Positions 26,486-35,266 are shown, numbered from the stretch's first letter. The stretch: DNA of 64,000 nt from Paenibacillus sp. S150 (GCF_019352175.1 NZ_JACBYI010000014.1:93480-157479); one strand, 5' to 3'. Numbers and translations: made by a program. The notes: generated by a model from the sequence alone, not told the origin.

Positions 26486-27136
26486 ATGGATGAGCTGGAA
26501 AAGAAACTGCGTCTGCAAATTTGCGATATCGGCAGAAACCTGTTCAATAAGGATTTTATTGCCGCGAACGACGGCAACATCTCCGCCCGTTTGAGCGAGG
26601 ATGAGGTGCTTACAACCCCAACCGGGGTCAGCAAAGGCTATCTGGAGCCGCATATGCTGGTCAAGGTAAATCTTCAGGGGGAAATCCTGGAGGCACAGGA
26701 AGACTATAGACCTTCAACGGAGGTCAAAATGCATCTGCGGATTTACCGCGAGCTTCCCGGGATGAACGGGGTAGTTCATGCCCATCCGCCGTTTGGCACC
26801 GCTTTTGCCATCAAGGGTGAAGCGCTCGATAAAATGATGATGCCGGAATCCGTCATTGCCATGGGTGATATTCCTCTGGCTAAATACGGCACGCCTTCGA
26901 CTGAGGAGGTTCCCGATTCCATCATGCCGTTCCTGGGCAAGAAAACGGCTGTGCTGCTGGAAAGCCATGGCGCATTGTCCTGGGGCAAGGATGTAATGGG
27001 GGCTTATATGAACATGGAACGGCTGGAATACACCGCCAAGCTGACCTTCCTGACCCGCATGATTGACGGAGAACGGGAGCTTCCGCCGAACCGGATTGAA
27101 GAACTGGTGGCGCTGAGATCCTTCTACGGAATGTAA
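26486..27136 (+). CDS. fucA: L-fuculose-1-phosphate aldolase
   Basis: 216-residue class II aldolase of the AraD/FucA family. It splits L-fuculose-1-phosphate into dihydroxyacetone phosphate and L-lactaldehyde. The N-terminal NDGNISAR phosphate-binding motif, zinc-ligand segment VHAHPPFGTAFA, and LESHGALSWGKDVMGAYMNMERLEY are present. Ribosome-binding site AGAGGAG. It lies between the kinase and mutarotase genes. No lactaldehyde reductase or dehydrogenase is in the cluster. Confidence 0.93.
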   Translation: MDELEKKLRLQICDIGRNLFNKDFIAANDGNISARLSEDEVLTTPTGVSKGYLEPHMLVKVNLQGEILEAQEDYRPSTEVKMHLRIYRELPGMNGVVHAHPPFGTAFAIKGEALDKMMMPESVIAMGDIPLAKYGTPSTEEVPDSIMPFLGKKTAVLLESHGALSWGKDVMGAYMNMERLEYTAKLTFLTRMIDGERELPPNRIEELVALRSFYGM

Positions 27137-27152
27137 AGGAGAGAATCAACAC

Positions 27153-27587
27153 ATGCTGAAAAAAATCCCCAAGCTGCTCTCTCCCGAGCTGGTGAAGACC
27201 CTGATGGAGATGGGCCACGGCGACGAGCTTGTGCTCGCCGATGCCAACTTTCCCGGACAAGCGCTGCATTCCCGGGTGGTCCGCTGTGACGGCATCGGCA
27301 TTCCGGAGCTGCTGGACGCGATTCTTGAGCTGCTTCCGCTGGATCATTATGCAGATCATCAGGCGGTTCTGATGAGTGTTGTTCCGGGAGATCCAGCCGT
27401 TCCTGCCGTCTGGGACACTTATAAGAAAATCATCGCTGAACATGATCAGGAGGCGGTGCTCTCCCATGAGGAACGCTTTGACTTCTACATCCGTTCCCAA
27501 AGCGCCTATGCCGTTGTAATGACTGGAGAAGAGGCGCTGTACGGCAATATTATTCTTAAAAAAGGGGTTATCAAGAGCGCTGGTTAA
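27153..27587 (+). CDS. fucU: L-fucose mutarotase (RbsD/FucU family)
   Basis: 144 residues, the usual FucU size. The enzyme speeds interconversion of the alpha and beta anomers of L-fucose before isomerisation. Typical segments are LSPELVKTLMEMGHGDELVLADANFP with the catalytic His, and RCDGIGIPELLDAILELLPLD. It is the last gene of the operon, 16 bp after fucA, and is followed by a terminator. Confidence 0.93.
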   Translation: MLKKIPKLLSPELVKTLMEMGHGDELVLADANFPGQALHSRVVRCDGIGIPELLDAILELLPLDHYADHQAVLMSVVPGDPAVPAVWDTYKKIIAEHDQEAVLSHEERFDFYIRSQSAYAVVMTGEEALYGNIILKKGVIKSAG

Positions 27588-27616
27588 CAGTTGATAAAGG
27601 TGGATCTGAACTTATA

Positions 27617-27668
27617 CCTGCCAGCAATGGATTCTCCAAGAGAGAGTTGATTGCCGGCGGGTTCTTTT
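27617..27668 (+). terminator. Terminator of the fucose operon
   Basis: CCTGCCAGCAAT and ATTGCCGGCGGG pair, allowing two G-U pairs, followed by TTCTTTTT. Confidence 0.7.
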
Positions 27669-27760
27669 TGCTGAAGAAAAATCCACCCCCCAGGAAGGAG
27701 GGTTTAGCGATTTGGATGAGTTGAAGTTTGGAGCTCGCTGAGCAAGAAAAAGGAGGCCGG

Positions 27761-27980
27761 AGGTAAAAGTACCCTAGAATATGATGCGAGCAGGCGAAAC
27801 GGGGAAATAAGAGGTAAAAGTACCCTAGAATATGATGCGAGCAGGCGGAATGGGGAAATGAGAGGTAAAAGTACCCTAGAATATGATGCGAGCAGGCGGA
27901 ATGCGGAAATAAGAGGTAAAAGTACCCTAGAATATGATGCGAGCAGGCGAAATGGGGAAATGAAGAGTAAAAGTGCCTCC
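27761..27980. repeat. Tandem array of 51-bp units (4 full, 1 partial)
   Basis: AGGTAAAAGTACCCTAGAAT starts at 27761, 27812, 27863 and 27914, exactly 51 bp apart, with a degenerate fifth start near 27965. Units differ at only a few positions. GGTA/TACC makes a small hairpin in each. The open frames across it, on both strands, are 17-residue echoes of the unit and lack ribosome-binding sites. The rest of the spacer to 28140 shows no gene. Confidence 0.92.
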
Positions 27981-28138
27981 CGCGAACAGCAGCGCAGGCC
28001 ATTGTGCCACTTGTTCACAAAAGGTACAATTTATGGCCGGAGTGTGAAGTGAGGAATTCTCCCTGATACTGTAATTATGGCGGTTTATTTGTCACATTCC
28101 CTCTCTTCATCTCCCCGAAAGCATATGAAAAAGCAGGG

Positions 28139-28245
28139 TGTAAACGCTTTATGTTAACTATTGGTCACAAAAACTTACATAAGACATGACAATGTGCGGG
28201 AGTGTATGATTTGGGATTGAACAATATTTAGAATAAAAGTAATAT
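28139..28245 (+). promoter_or_regulatory. Promoter region of the nifB operon
   Basis: TTGAAC (28217-28222), 17-bp spacer, TAATAT (28240-28245) is a fair sigma-A promoter. Upstream, TGTTA-N8-TCACA (28152-28169) is a GlnR/TnrA-like dyad with one extra central base. TGTAAACGCTTTAT near 28139-28153 matches 12 of 14 cre positions and resembles a motif upstream of anfH. No sigma-54 element is seen. Sites are seen; binding is inferred. Confidence 0.55.
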
Positions 28246-28339
28246 AAATAAATAAAATTAGAATATTGAATGCCATTTATAATTGCTGTTTAATGTTTTT
28301 TGATTATAAATAGATATAAATAGAATGGGAGGCTATTAG

Positions 28340-29623
28340 ATGGAGAGCGCTTTGCACAAGCATCCTTGCTACAGTGAGGAAGCACATCACTATTTTGCCA
28401 GAATGCATGCACCGGTGGCACCCAGATGCAATATTCAGTGCCATTACTGCAACCCGAAATTTGATTGTGTGAATGAGAGCCGTCCCGGCGTGGTCAGCCA
28501 GCTCCTGTCTCCGGACGAAGCCTGTCTGAAGGTATCGCAAATGGTCTCCGGGCTGCCCAATCTTACGGTGGTTGGCATTGCCGGTCCCGGCGATCCGCTG
28601 GCCAACCCGGAGGCGACCTTCCGCACCTTTGCTCTGCTGGCCGAGGCTTACCCGGATCTCCACCTTTGTCTGAGTACCAACGGACTCATGCTGCCCGATT
28701 ATGCCGAAGAGATTCAGCGGCTCGGCATCCGTCATGTGACGGTAACCATGAATGCCCTTAATCCGGAGATCGGCAGCCGCATCTATGCCCATGTCAGGTA
28801 TAAGGGCATCGTCTATAAGGGCGCGGAAGCGGCGGCGCTGCTGATCCGCAGGCAGCTCGAAGGAATTCGCCTGTTGACGGCACGCGGCATTCTCGTCAAG
28901 GTCAACTCCGTGCATATCCCGGAGGTCAATGGGGCGCATTTGCGGGAGGTGGCTGTAGCGGTCCGCAAGCTGGGGGCATTCTCCCATAATATTATGCCGC
29001 TTATTCTGTCGCCGGGCAGCCATTATTATAAGGAACACTTCAGATCGCCGACACTTGAAGAGACGGATGAGGTACAGGAAGCCTCGTCACGGATTATGCC
29101 GGTGATGCGCCACTGCAGGCAGTGCAGGGCCGATGCGGTCGGGCTGATCGGCGCAGATATGAGCCAGATGCCGGAAATGGTTCCGCCTCAAGGAAGCTTT
29201 ACGCTTGAAGACAGGGCTGCCATCCAGGATGAAATTGTCTCGGGTATGAGAGAGGCCGCGGCTGTAAGTGAAGTAGACTGGAGCGGAGCGGTAAGGGCTG
29301 CAGTCGCAACCCGGGGCTCCAATGTTATAAATCAGCATTTCGGACACGCCAGGGAATTCATCATTTATGATGTGAAGCAGGAGAACGTCCGGCTTGTCGG
29401 CATACGCAAGGTTCAGGCTTACTGCAATGGAACCAGGGAGTGCGGTTCTCCCCTGTCGGAGGCGCTGGACATGTTGAAGGACTGCAGGCTGCTGCTCTGC
29501 TCCGGAATCGGCGAGGCTCCTGCCCGAAAGCTGCAGCAGGCGGGAATTACGCCGCTGATCCGCAAGGGAAGCATCAACGAGCAGCTGCTGGAAAGCGCGC
29601 GCTATCTTAAATATTTTCAGTAG
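28340..29623 (+). CDS. nifB: Nitrogenase cofactor biosynthesis radical SAM protein NifB
   Basis: 427 residues. NifB builds the 8Fe-9S-C core (NifB-co) needed by all nitrogenase types. The N-terminal HPCYSEEAHHYFARMH and the cluster motif CNIQCHYC (Cys30, Cys34, Cys37) are present, as are VGIAGPGDPLAN, SPGSHYYKEHF and HCRQCRADAVG, which carries further cluster ligands. The C-terminal part from about 300 is a NifX-like domain (INQHFGHAREFIIYDV). Unusually, the residue after Cys37-Asn is Pro (CNPKFDC), where NifB proteins normally have Arg. It is first in a seven-gene cofactor operon. Ribosome-binding site GGGAGG. Confidence 0.95.
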   Translation: MESALHKHPCYSEEAHHYFARMHAPVAPRCNIQCHYCNPKFDCVNESRPGVVSQLLSPDEACLKVSQMVSGLPNLTVVGIAGPGDPLANPEATFRTFALLAEAYPDLHLCLSTNGLMLPDYAEEIQRLGIRHVTVTMNALNPEIGSRIYAHVRYKGIVYKGAEAAALLIRRQLEGIRLLTARGILVKVNSVHIPEVNGAHLREVAVAVRKLGAFSHNIMPLILSPGSHYYKEHFRSPTLEETDEVQEASSRIMPVMRHCRQCRADAVGLIGADMSQMPEMVPPQGSFTLEDRAAIQDEIVSGMREAAAVSEVDWSGAVRAAVATRGSNVINQHFGHAREFIIYDVKQENVRLVGIRKVQAYCNGTRECGSPLSEALDMLKDCRLLLCSGIGEAPARKLQQAGITPLIRKGSINEQLLESARYLKYFQ

Positions 29624-29663
29624 GCGGCAAGAGATTGGATGATAGAAGAAGGAGGGTTATGAA

Positions 29664-31031
29664 ATGCCCAAGGGTGTCCCGAATCTGTTCATTGAGCCTG
29701 ATTGCGAGCACAACCGCCAGCCTGGCAAGGGCTGTACCAGACCGAGTCCGGGCGAAATCACGAAAGGCTGTGTGTTTCAAGGCTCCCAGGCTGTTCTGCT
29801 TCCGATCTCCGACGCTGCTCATCTGGTTCACGGCACCTCAGGCTGTCTGCAGAACAGCTGGGGGATGCTGGAGGCGGGGCTGCCGGGAGGGCCGCTGTCC
29901 AAATCCGGCTTTTCCATGGGTCTTACGGAGATGGATATCATTCTCGGCGGCCAGGAGAAGCTGCTTGAAGCCATCAATTATATCGTGGAGCATTACCGCC
30001 CGCCCTGCATCTTCGTATATGCCACCTGCATCACTATTCTCACAGCCGAGGATCTGGATGCGGTGTGCGGCAAAGCCGAGAGCCTGTGGGGTCTTCCTGT
30101 CATTCCGCTGCACAATTCGGGGCTGATGGGGAGCAGCAATATGGGGAACCGGCAGGCGGGGGAGGCACTCTTCGAAAAAGTCATCGGCACCGGTGCCTCG
30201 GACCCCAAAAAGCTTACTCCTTTTGACATCAACCTCATTGGCGACCACCATTTTTCCAAAGAAGGACATGAAATTGAAGGGATTCTATCGAAAATAGGCA
30301 TCCGCGTCATCTCGCGCATCGCCGGCGAATGCACGTTCAGCGAGCTGTGCTCCGCCCATCAAGCCAAGCTGAATATGCTGGTATGCAGCCGTTCAATGGT
30401 TACCTTGGCCCGGAAGATGCGCGATTCCTTTGGCATTCCTTATTTTGAGGGCTCCTTCTGCGGGTCGAGGGAAATCCGCTTCTCCCTGCGGCAGCTCTCC
30501 TTCCACTTTCATGATGAAGGCCTGGACAAACAGCTGCACCGCTACATGCGCCGCGAAGAAGAACGCCTCCATAAGGACATCCTCCGTTCCTACAAATCAC
30601 TTAAGGGTAAAAAGGTTGTGCTGTTCACCGACGGCATTGAAAGCTGGATCTATATTTCGCTGCTCTATGAGCTGGGGATCAAAATTGTTGCTATTGGCAC
30701 AAATCAAAATGCGCAGGAGGATTTGTCGCGGATCAAGGAGCGGATTCATGAAGATACACGGCTGGTTGTTCAAAGCGACGAAGCCCGTATCCTTGAGCTG
30801 TACCGGGACCGCAAGGCCGATCTGATGATCGTAAGCGGGCGCAACGCCTTTGTGCCCCTGAAGGAGAAAATTCCTTTTATTAACATTGATGAAGAGCATC
30901 AGGGCGGCTATGCCGGATATGACGGAGTCAGGAGGTTTGCCCGGGATGTAATGGACACCCTTGCGCAGCCGGTCTGGAGCATGATCTGCCGGCGTTCGCC
31001 ATGGGAGGTGGACAGCTATGGGCAAAGCTGA
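29664..31031 (+). CDS. nifE: Nitrogenase cofactor scaffold subunit NifE
   Basis: 455 residues. NifE with NifN forms the scaffold on which NifB-co is matured. Cys36 (GCVFQGSQ), Cys61 (HGTSGC) and Cys122 (YATCITIL) align with the three NifE ligands of the permanent 4Fe-4S cluster of Azotobacter NifEN. The C-terminal INIDEEHQGGYAGYDGVRRFARD segment is typical. ATG 29664 follows AAGGAGGG. Its last 14 bases overlap nifN. Whether this pair serves the iron-only enzyme only, or also a molybdenum enzyme elsewhere in the genome, cannot be told here. Confidence 0.93.
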   Translation: MPKGVPNLFIEPDCEHNRQPGKGCTRPSPGEITKGCVFQGSQAVLLPISDAAHLVHGTSGCLQNSWGMLEAGLPGGPLSKSGFSMGLTEMDIILGGQEKLLEAINYIVEHYRPPCIFVYATCITILTAEDLDAVCGKAESLWGLPVIPLHNSGLMGSSNMGNRQAGEALFEKVIGTGASDPKKLTPFDINLIGDHHFSKEGHEIEGILSKIGIRVISRIAGECTFSELCSAHQAKLNMLVCSRSMVTLARKMRDSFGIPYFEGSFCGSREIRFSLRQLSFHFHDEGLDKQLHRYMRREEERLHKDILRSYKSLKGKKVVLFTDGIESWIYISLLYELGIKIVAIGTNQNAQEDLSRIKERIHEDTRLVVQSDEARILELYRDRKADLMIVSGRNAFVPLKEKIPFINIDEEHQGGYAGYDGVRRFARDVMDTLAQPVWSMICRRSPWEVDSYGQS

Positions 31032-32337
31032 CCGCAATTCCTCCAAGCCGCTGTCGGTGAATCCCTTTCAGACCAGCCAAGCCGTTGGCGGTGTGCTTGC
31101 GCTGCAGGGCATCTACCGCGCCGTTCCGATTCTGCATGGTGCGCAGGGCTGTGCGGAATCTGTGAAAATGGTGCTGTCCCGCCATTTCCGCGAGCCGATT
31201 TCAATTCAGAATATTGCCATCCATGAACAGAATTTGATTTTTGGCGGGAGTGAGGGCATTCGTGAAATGATCAAGCTGGTGATGGAGCGCCATCATCCGG
31301 ATGTCGTTGCACTGATCGGCACATCGTTGACAGAGGTGGTGGGCGAGGATCTGCTGGGAACCGCCGAGGCTTATTACAGGCAGCATAAACTGCTGTTCAA
31401 AGACAAGCTGATGTGCGGGCTCTGCCTCCCGGATTATGAAGGGTCCATGGAGTCGGGTTACGCCCAAACGGTGTATTCGGTGATCAGGAAAGTGATTCAG
31501 AACAGCGGAAGAGTGACGCGCAAGAAGAAGCGGGGCCGGATCAACCTGCTGCCGGGAGCGCATCTGACGCCGGGAGATGTAATGGAGCTGAAGGAAATGA
31601 TCGCCTCCTTTGACATCGAGGTGATTGTCCTCCCGGATTTGTCCTCTTCGCTCACCGGGCATTTAATGACGGGCCATACCCCGCTCTCCCGGGGAGGGGT
31701 TCCGCTGGATTATCTGCGGGAGATGCTTACGTCTGCATATACGATCGTGCTGGGCCGCTCAATGGAGCACTGCGCGAAGCTGCTGCAGGAGGAGCTGGAC
31801 ATTCCGTATATACTGTTCGCCGGCGTGACGGGGCTGCGGGAAAGCGATGAATTCTTCCTGTTCCTCCGGCAGTTCAGCGGGAGCGAGGGACAGAATAAAT
31901 ACCGCTGGCAGCGGCAGTTCCTGCTCGATTGCATGCTGGATACCCGTTCGATCTTCCGGGGGAAGCGGGTTCTTGCCGCGCTTGACCCGGATCATCTGGT
32001 ATCGCTGTACCAATGTCTTTCGGAGCTTGGAATCAAATCCTTCGGAGCGGTCATTTCCTCTCCTTCACCGACTGTAGAAGCGATTCCGGAAGCTGTACAG
32101 ACCGGTGATCTGGAGGATCTGGAACAGCTGGCGGCAGGCGGGGCCGACCTGTGGCTGAGCAATTCCTATGGGGAACAGTCTGCGCTTAAGACGGGGACCC
32201 CGTACTTTCCTATGGGGTTCCCCGTCTTTAACCGCTTTGGTTCGCCTTCCCGCATCACGGTTGGCTACCGGGGGACAGCTGATCTGCTGAACCACATTGC
32301 CAATACTATGTACAGCAAGGAGAGGAATAGCGGATGA
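31018..32337 (+). CDS. nifN: Nitrogenase cofactor scaffold subunit NifN
   Basis: 439 residues, partner of NifE. PLSVNPFQTSQAVGGVLALQ and HGAQGC with Cys45, the single NifN ligand to the shared 4Fe-4S cluster, are present; FNRFGSPSRITVGYRGTADLLNHIAN is the typical ending. The gene overlaps nifE by 14 bp, with its ribosome-binding site GGGAGGTGG inside nifE, and overlaps nifX by 4 bp (ATGA), so translation of all three is coupled. Confidence 0.93.
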   Translation: MGKADRNSSKPLSVNPFQTSQAVGGVLALQGIYRAVPILHGAQGCAESVKMVLSRHFREPISIQNIAIHEQNLIFGGSEGIREMIKLVMERHHPDVVALIGTSLTEVVGEDLLGTAEAYYRQHKLLFKDKLMCGLCLPDYEGSMESGYAQTVYSVIRKVIQNSGRVTRKKKRGRINLLPGAHLTPGDVMELKEMIASFDIEVIVLPDLSSSLTGHLMTGHTPLSRGGVPLDYLREMLTSAYTIVLGRSMEHCAKLLQEELDIPYILFAGVTGLRESDEFFLFLRQFSGSEGQNKYRWQRQFLLDCMLDTRSIFRGKRVLAALDPDHLVSLYQCLSELGIKSFGAVISSPSPTVEAIPEAVQTGDLEDLEQLAAGGADLWLSNSYGEQSALKTGTPYFPMGFPVFNRFGSPSRITVGYRGTADLLNHIANTMYSKERNSG

Positions 32338-32705
32338 AGATAGCCTTTGCGTCGAATGGCGGCAGAACGCTGGATTGCCATTTCGGTCATTGCAACTCAT
32401 TTACCATTTTTGATTTTGGGGAGAAGGGCTACCGTTTACTGGAGTCACGGTCCCTTCCCGACCCGTCGCCGGAATCGGAGGAATGCGATAAATTCCAGCA
32501 GCGGGTGGATCTTATTCTGGATTGTACCGTTTTGTTTGTCGTGAAGATCGGCGGCGATGCGACCAAAAGGGTGCTCAGGGCAGGCATTATTCTTCTGCAG
32601 TCCGAACAGGGCAGCGAGATTGTCCCGCAGCTGGAACAACTGAGTCTGATGCTCAAGGACCACCCGCCCCTGTGGCTGGTCAAAACTTTGAAACGGAAAA
32701 ACTAA
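32334..32705 (+). CDS. nifX: NifX-like cofactor carrier
   Basis: 123 residues of the dinitrogenase iron-molybdenum cofactor (NifX/NafY/VnfX) family. MKIAFASNGGRTLDCHFGHC is the family start; the domain is a ribonuclease-H-like fold that binds NifB-co or the cofactor. It contains several cysteines (DCHFGHC, ECDKF, DCTVLF). It is translationally coupled to nifN by a 4-bp overlap. It probably shuttles the cofactor precursor between NifB, NifEN and AnfDGK. Confidence 0.88.
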   Translation: MKIAFASNGGRTLDCHFGHCNSFTIFDFGEKGYRLLESRSLPDPSPESEECDKFQQRVDLILDCTVLFVVKIGGDATKRVLRAGIILLQSEQGSEIVPQLEQLSLMLKDHPPLWLVKTLKRKN

Positions 32706-32717
32706 GGAGGGGCTATC

Positions 32718-33029
32718 ATGTCTGAAACCGCGGATACCGAAGCGTTGCTGCAAGCCTATGAAATTGATTATGATCCCGGAATGCTGGCAAACCAGCGGAT
32801 CGCTTTTGCGCTGCTGTTCCGGAAATACCTCAAGGAGAATCGTCTGCTGAGTGAAGCTACACTTGAATTGCTTGCCATGGAGCCAGACAAGGCTGCTCCT
32901 GAATATGAGCAGATCCGGAATTGCCTTGCAAGCGCCTGGAACGATATGGAGTATGCGGTAAAATGGAATGCATATAAATCGGCGGGGGCAGGGCCTTTGG
33001 GGGGCTGCGGTACTTGCGGGCTGTCTTGA
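32718..33029 (+). CDS. Small conserved-looking protein with C-terminal CGTCG tail, unknown
   Basis: 103 residues, not recognised. It is mainly helical and acidic in the first 85 residues (LANQRIAFALLFRKYLKENR, then LSEATLELLAMEPDKAAPEYEQIR), then ends SAGAGPLGGCGTCGLS with two cysteines two residues apart, a possible metal or cluster handle. The ribosome-binding site (AAGGAGGGG) is strong. It lies between nifX and the homocitrate synthase genes in the same operon, so a role in cofactor assembly or delivery is the best guess. Confidence 0.8.
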   Translation: MSETADTEALLQAYEIDYDPGMLANQRIAFALLFRKYLKENRLLSEATLELLAMEPDKAAPEYEQIRNCLASAWNDMEYAVKWNAYKSAGAGPLGGCGTCGLS

Positions 33030-33042
33030 GAGGGTGGGGGAT

Positions 33043-34107
33043 ATGGTTGCTCTAACGGATTACACAATGGAAGAGGCCCTGCGCAGAAATGCGGCGCCTG
33101 CGGATATTTCCCGGATGTCCGACATACTGCTCGGTTATGGCGTTGAAACCTTTGAGGTGGGTGTCCGATGTCTGCAGGCGCATAAACAAGTACTCGCACT
33201 TCCCGGATTTGAAGGATCTATTCGTTGCCGGATCAAGCCTTCCCTGCCGGAGGCGGCGATGGCCCGCAAGCTGGGCATTCGGCGGGTGGCGGTAATGTGG
33301 TCTGTCAAGCCCGCAGGTGTGCAGCTTCATCAGCTTGAAGCGGTATTATGCGCAATTTGTGATTACGGAGGACAGCCATATCTTTTTGTTGAAGATGCTT
33401 CAGCCGCCTATTATGCTGAATTTGAGCGTTATTGGAGGCTGATCGAGCGCTATGGGGTCGAGCGGATCGTCTATTATGATGGCAAAAGCGTGCTGGACCC
33501 TTTTTTGGTGCGCAGAAAATTACTGGAGCTGGTGGATACCGCTCTCTGCCCGCTTGAATTCTGCGGGACGAATGTATACGGACTGGCGACGGCCAACACC
33601 CTTGCGGCCATTCAAGCGGGTGTGGGGTATGCCGGGACTTCGGTCTGCGCAGCAGGAACCAAAGGAACGGGTGCAATGGAGGAGGTGCTGATGGCCCTGA
33701 GGCATCTTGGCAATCGGACCGCCGGAGTTTCCGTCGGCAGTTCCATTGCCGGAGATTGCGAGGAGGTGCTGTCGATGCTGAAGCTTAAAGTGCCTGAGGA
33801 CAAGGCGCTGGTTGGAAAGAAGATATTCTGGCATGAATCGGGTATTCATGTGGATGGAATCCTTAAGCATCCCGGGTTATATGAGGTGATCAGGCCGGAG
33901 GAAGTGGGGCTGTCCCGGAACCTTCTGGTCGGCAAGCACTCCGGTACCGCCTCTATTAGGCATAAGCTCCGGGAGCTCAGCCTGGAGCTCGCGCCCGGCC
34001 GGGCCGGGCAATTGCTGGAGCGGGTAAGGGAACTGGCCGGCCTGCAAAAAGGTCCGCTGAGCGACGCCCAGCTTATGGACCTGTATGCCCGGGGGGAGGA
34101 GAGCTGA
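33043..34107 (+). CDS. nifV: Homocitrate synthase, omega subunit (C-terminal/regulatory part)
   Basis: 354 residues of the isopropylmalate/homocitrate synthase family, but the catalytic barrel is degenerate. The DTTLRDGEQ motif is missing, and the metal-binding HxHN has become Cys174-Gly-Thr176-Asn ([17 protein letters not shown]). The C-terminal half is intact, with HESGIHVDG (264-272) and GKHSG (297-301), the normal communication region. The next gene has the reverse pattern, so the two together resemble the NifV-omega/NifV-alpha pair of Clostridium pasteurianum. ATG 33043 is preferred to an earlier in-frame ATG at 32968 that overlaps the previous gene. Confidence 0.85.
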   Translation: MVALTDYTMEEALRRNAAPADISRMSDILLGYGVETFEVGVRCLQAHKQVLALPGFEGSIRCRIKPSLPEAAMARKLGIRRVAVMWSVKPAGVQLHQLEAVLCAICDYGGQPYLFVEDASAAYYAEFERYWRLIERYGVERIVYYDGKSVLDPFLVRRKLLELVDTALCPLEFCGTNVYGLATANTLAAIQAGVGYAGTSVCAAGTKGTGAMEEVLMALRHLGNRTAGVSVGSSIAGDCEEVLSMLKLKVPEDKALVGKKIFWHESGIHVDGILKHPGLYEVIRPEEVGLSRNLLVGKHSGTASIRHKLRELSLELAPGRAGQLLERVRELAGLQKGPLSDAQLMDLYARGEES

Positions 34108-34109
34108 AC

Positions 34110-34964
34110 GTGTCTGCCGGAAGCTTCTTTCAGATTGTGGATACGACGCTGCGTGATGGCGAGCAGGCGGCAGGCGTTGTCTTCTCGCCGGAAGAAAAGA
34201 TCGAGATCGCGCTTGCGCTTGACCGTGCGGGCGTGAGGTGGATTGAAGCGGGCATTCCGGCAATGGGCCGGCAGGAGCAGGCCGCGCTGAAGGCATTGCT
34301 GTCCCTCCCTCTGAAATCAACGCTTATTGCCTGGAACAGGGCGGATTGGCGGGATATAGAGGCGTCTATAGCGTGCGGGTTTTCGCATATTCATTTTTCG
34401 TTGCCGGTGTCCGATCTCCATCTGAGGCATAAGCTGCAAAAAAGCCGCGGGTGGGTGCTGGAAAGACTGCGGCAAACCCTGGAATTCACGAAAAGCTTCG
34501 GATGCATACCCTTTGTGGGTGCGGAGGATGCCTCCCGTGCAGATCCCGGATTTCTGCTCGAGTTTGCGGCTGTGGCGGCGAAATATGGCGCGCAACGCTT
34601 GCGTTATGCGGATACTGTAGGCTGCCTTGAGCCCTTGTCGGCCTTTAAAAAAGTCTCGCATCTGGTGAGCAGGAGCCTGCTGCCTGTGGAATTCCATGGA
34701 CATAATGATTTCGGGCTGGCAACGGCCAATACATTGGCGGCGTTTCAGGGAGGGGCAGCCTTGGCCAGCACAACCATTTCGGGAATCGGTGAGCGGGCGG
34801 GCAATGCGCCGCTGGAGGAGGTGGCGGCCGCGATGTCCGGCCTCTACAAACACAAAGGGGAGATTCAACTGCAGGAGCTTCCCCTCTTGAGTCAAATTAT
34901 AGCCCGCGCCAGCGGCAGGCCGCTGAAATCTTACCGGTCCATTGTTGCGGCGCTAAATGAATAA
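34110..34964 (+). CDS. nifV: Homocitrate synthase, alpha (catalytic) subunit
   Basis: 284 residues, only the catalytic barrel of homocitrate synthase, which condenses acetyl-CoA with 2-oxoglutarate to make the organic ligand of the nitrogenase cofactor. DTTLRDGEQ lies at residues 11-19 and the metal ligands at His196-Gly-His198-Asn199-Asp200. The protein ends soon after the barrel, lacking the roughly 90-residue C-terminal domain that the preceding omega gene supplies. The start is GTG 34110 behind GGGGGAGGAG, two bases after the omega stop. It is the last gene of the operon. Confidence 0.9.
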   Translation: MSAGSFFQIVDTTLRDGEQAAGVVFSPEEKIEIALALDRAGVRWIEAGIPAMGRQEQAALKALLSLPLKSTLIAWNRADWRDIEASIACGFSHIHFSLPVSDLHLRHKLQKSRGWVLERLRQTLEFTKSFGCIPFVGAEDASRADPGFLLEFAAVAAKYGAQRLRYADTVGCLEPLSAFKKVSHLVSRSLLPVEFHGHNDFGLATANTLAAFQGGAALASTTISGIGERAGNAPLEEVAAAMSGLYKHKGEIQLQELPLLSQIIARASGRPLKSYRSIVAALNE

Positions 34965-34966
34965 AA

Positions 34967-35014
34967 ACACAAAAGAGGGTGCTGTCCGTTAAAGGATGGC
35001 ACCTTCTTTTGTGT
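34967..35014. terminator. Bidirectional terminator between nifV and the ferredoxin gene
   Basis: ACACAAAAGAGGGTGCTGTCC and GGATGGCACCTTCTTTTGTGT pair over about 20 bp with a GTTAAA loop. A-rich and T-rich flanks make it usable from both strands, as the two genes converge. Confidence 0.88.
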
Positions 35015-35032
35015 GAATGAAAGGATGATTCC

Positions 35033-35266
35033 TCAGGCAAAAGCGGCAGTGGCCAGCTGAATGCAGTGGGTTGGACAGCTCTCGAAGGCTTCCTGCAGTT
35101 CTTCCAGCAATTCCTCGCCGATGGCTGTGATGCCCCGGTTCTTGTCTCCTTCGTAGATCACTCCGGCAATTCCGTTGTAGTCCAGATCGAAAATGTCCGG
35201 GGCTGCCGAGTTGCAGGCCCCGCAAGCAATGCAGGCCTCTTGGTTGACGCTGGCAAATTGACTCAT
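35033..35266 (-). CDS. 4Fe-4S ferredoxin
   Basis: 77 residues. The cluster motif CIACGAC plus the distant CPTHC gives four ligands for one 4Fe-4S cluster, with an acidic body (APDIFDLDYNG), like the monocluster ferredoxins of Bacillus. A longer frame extends upstream to 35425, but ATG 35266 follows AGAGGAGAG and starts the usual N-terminus. It lies between the cofactor operon and anfH and is divergent from anfH, so it is a good candidate electron carrier to the iron protein; this is inferred from position. Confidence 0.9.
   Translation of the reverse strand: MSQFASVNQEACIACGACNSAAPDIFDLDYNGIAGVIYEGDKNRGITAIGEELLEELQEAFESCPTHCIQLATAAFA

Noticed and set aside
27571..28018. Reverse-strand repeat proteins across the 27.8-kb array
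   Set aside because: Same artefact of the 51-bp period; no start signals and no family likeness.
28152..28169. Exact GlnR box before nifB
   Set aside because: TGTTA and TCACA are separated by eight bases, not seven, so it is reported only as a near match.
28139..28340. Sigma-54 promoter for the nif operon
   Set aside because: No GG-N10-GC -24/-12 element was found; sigma-A-like boxes are present instead.
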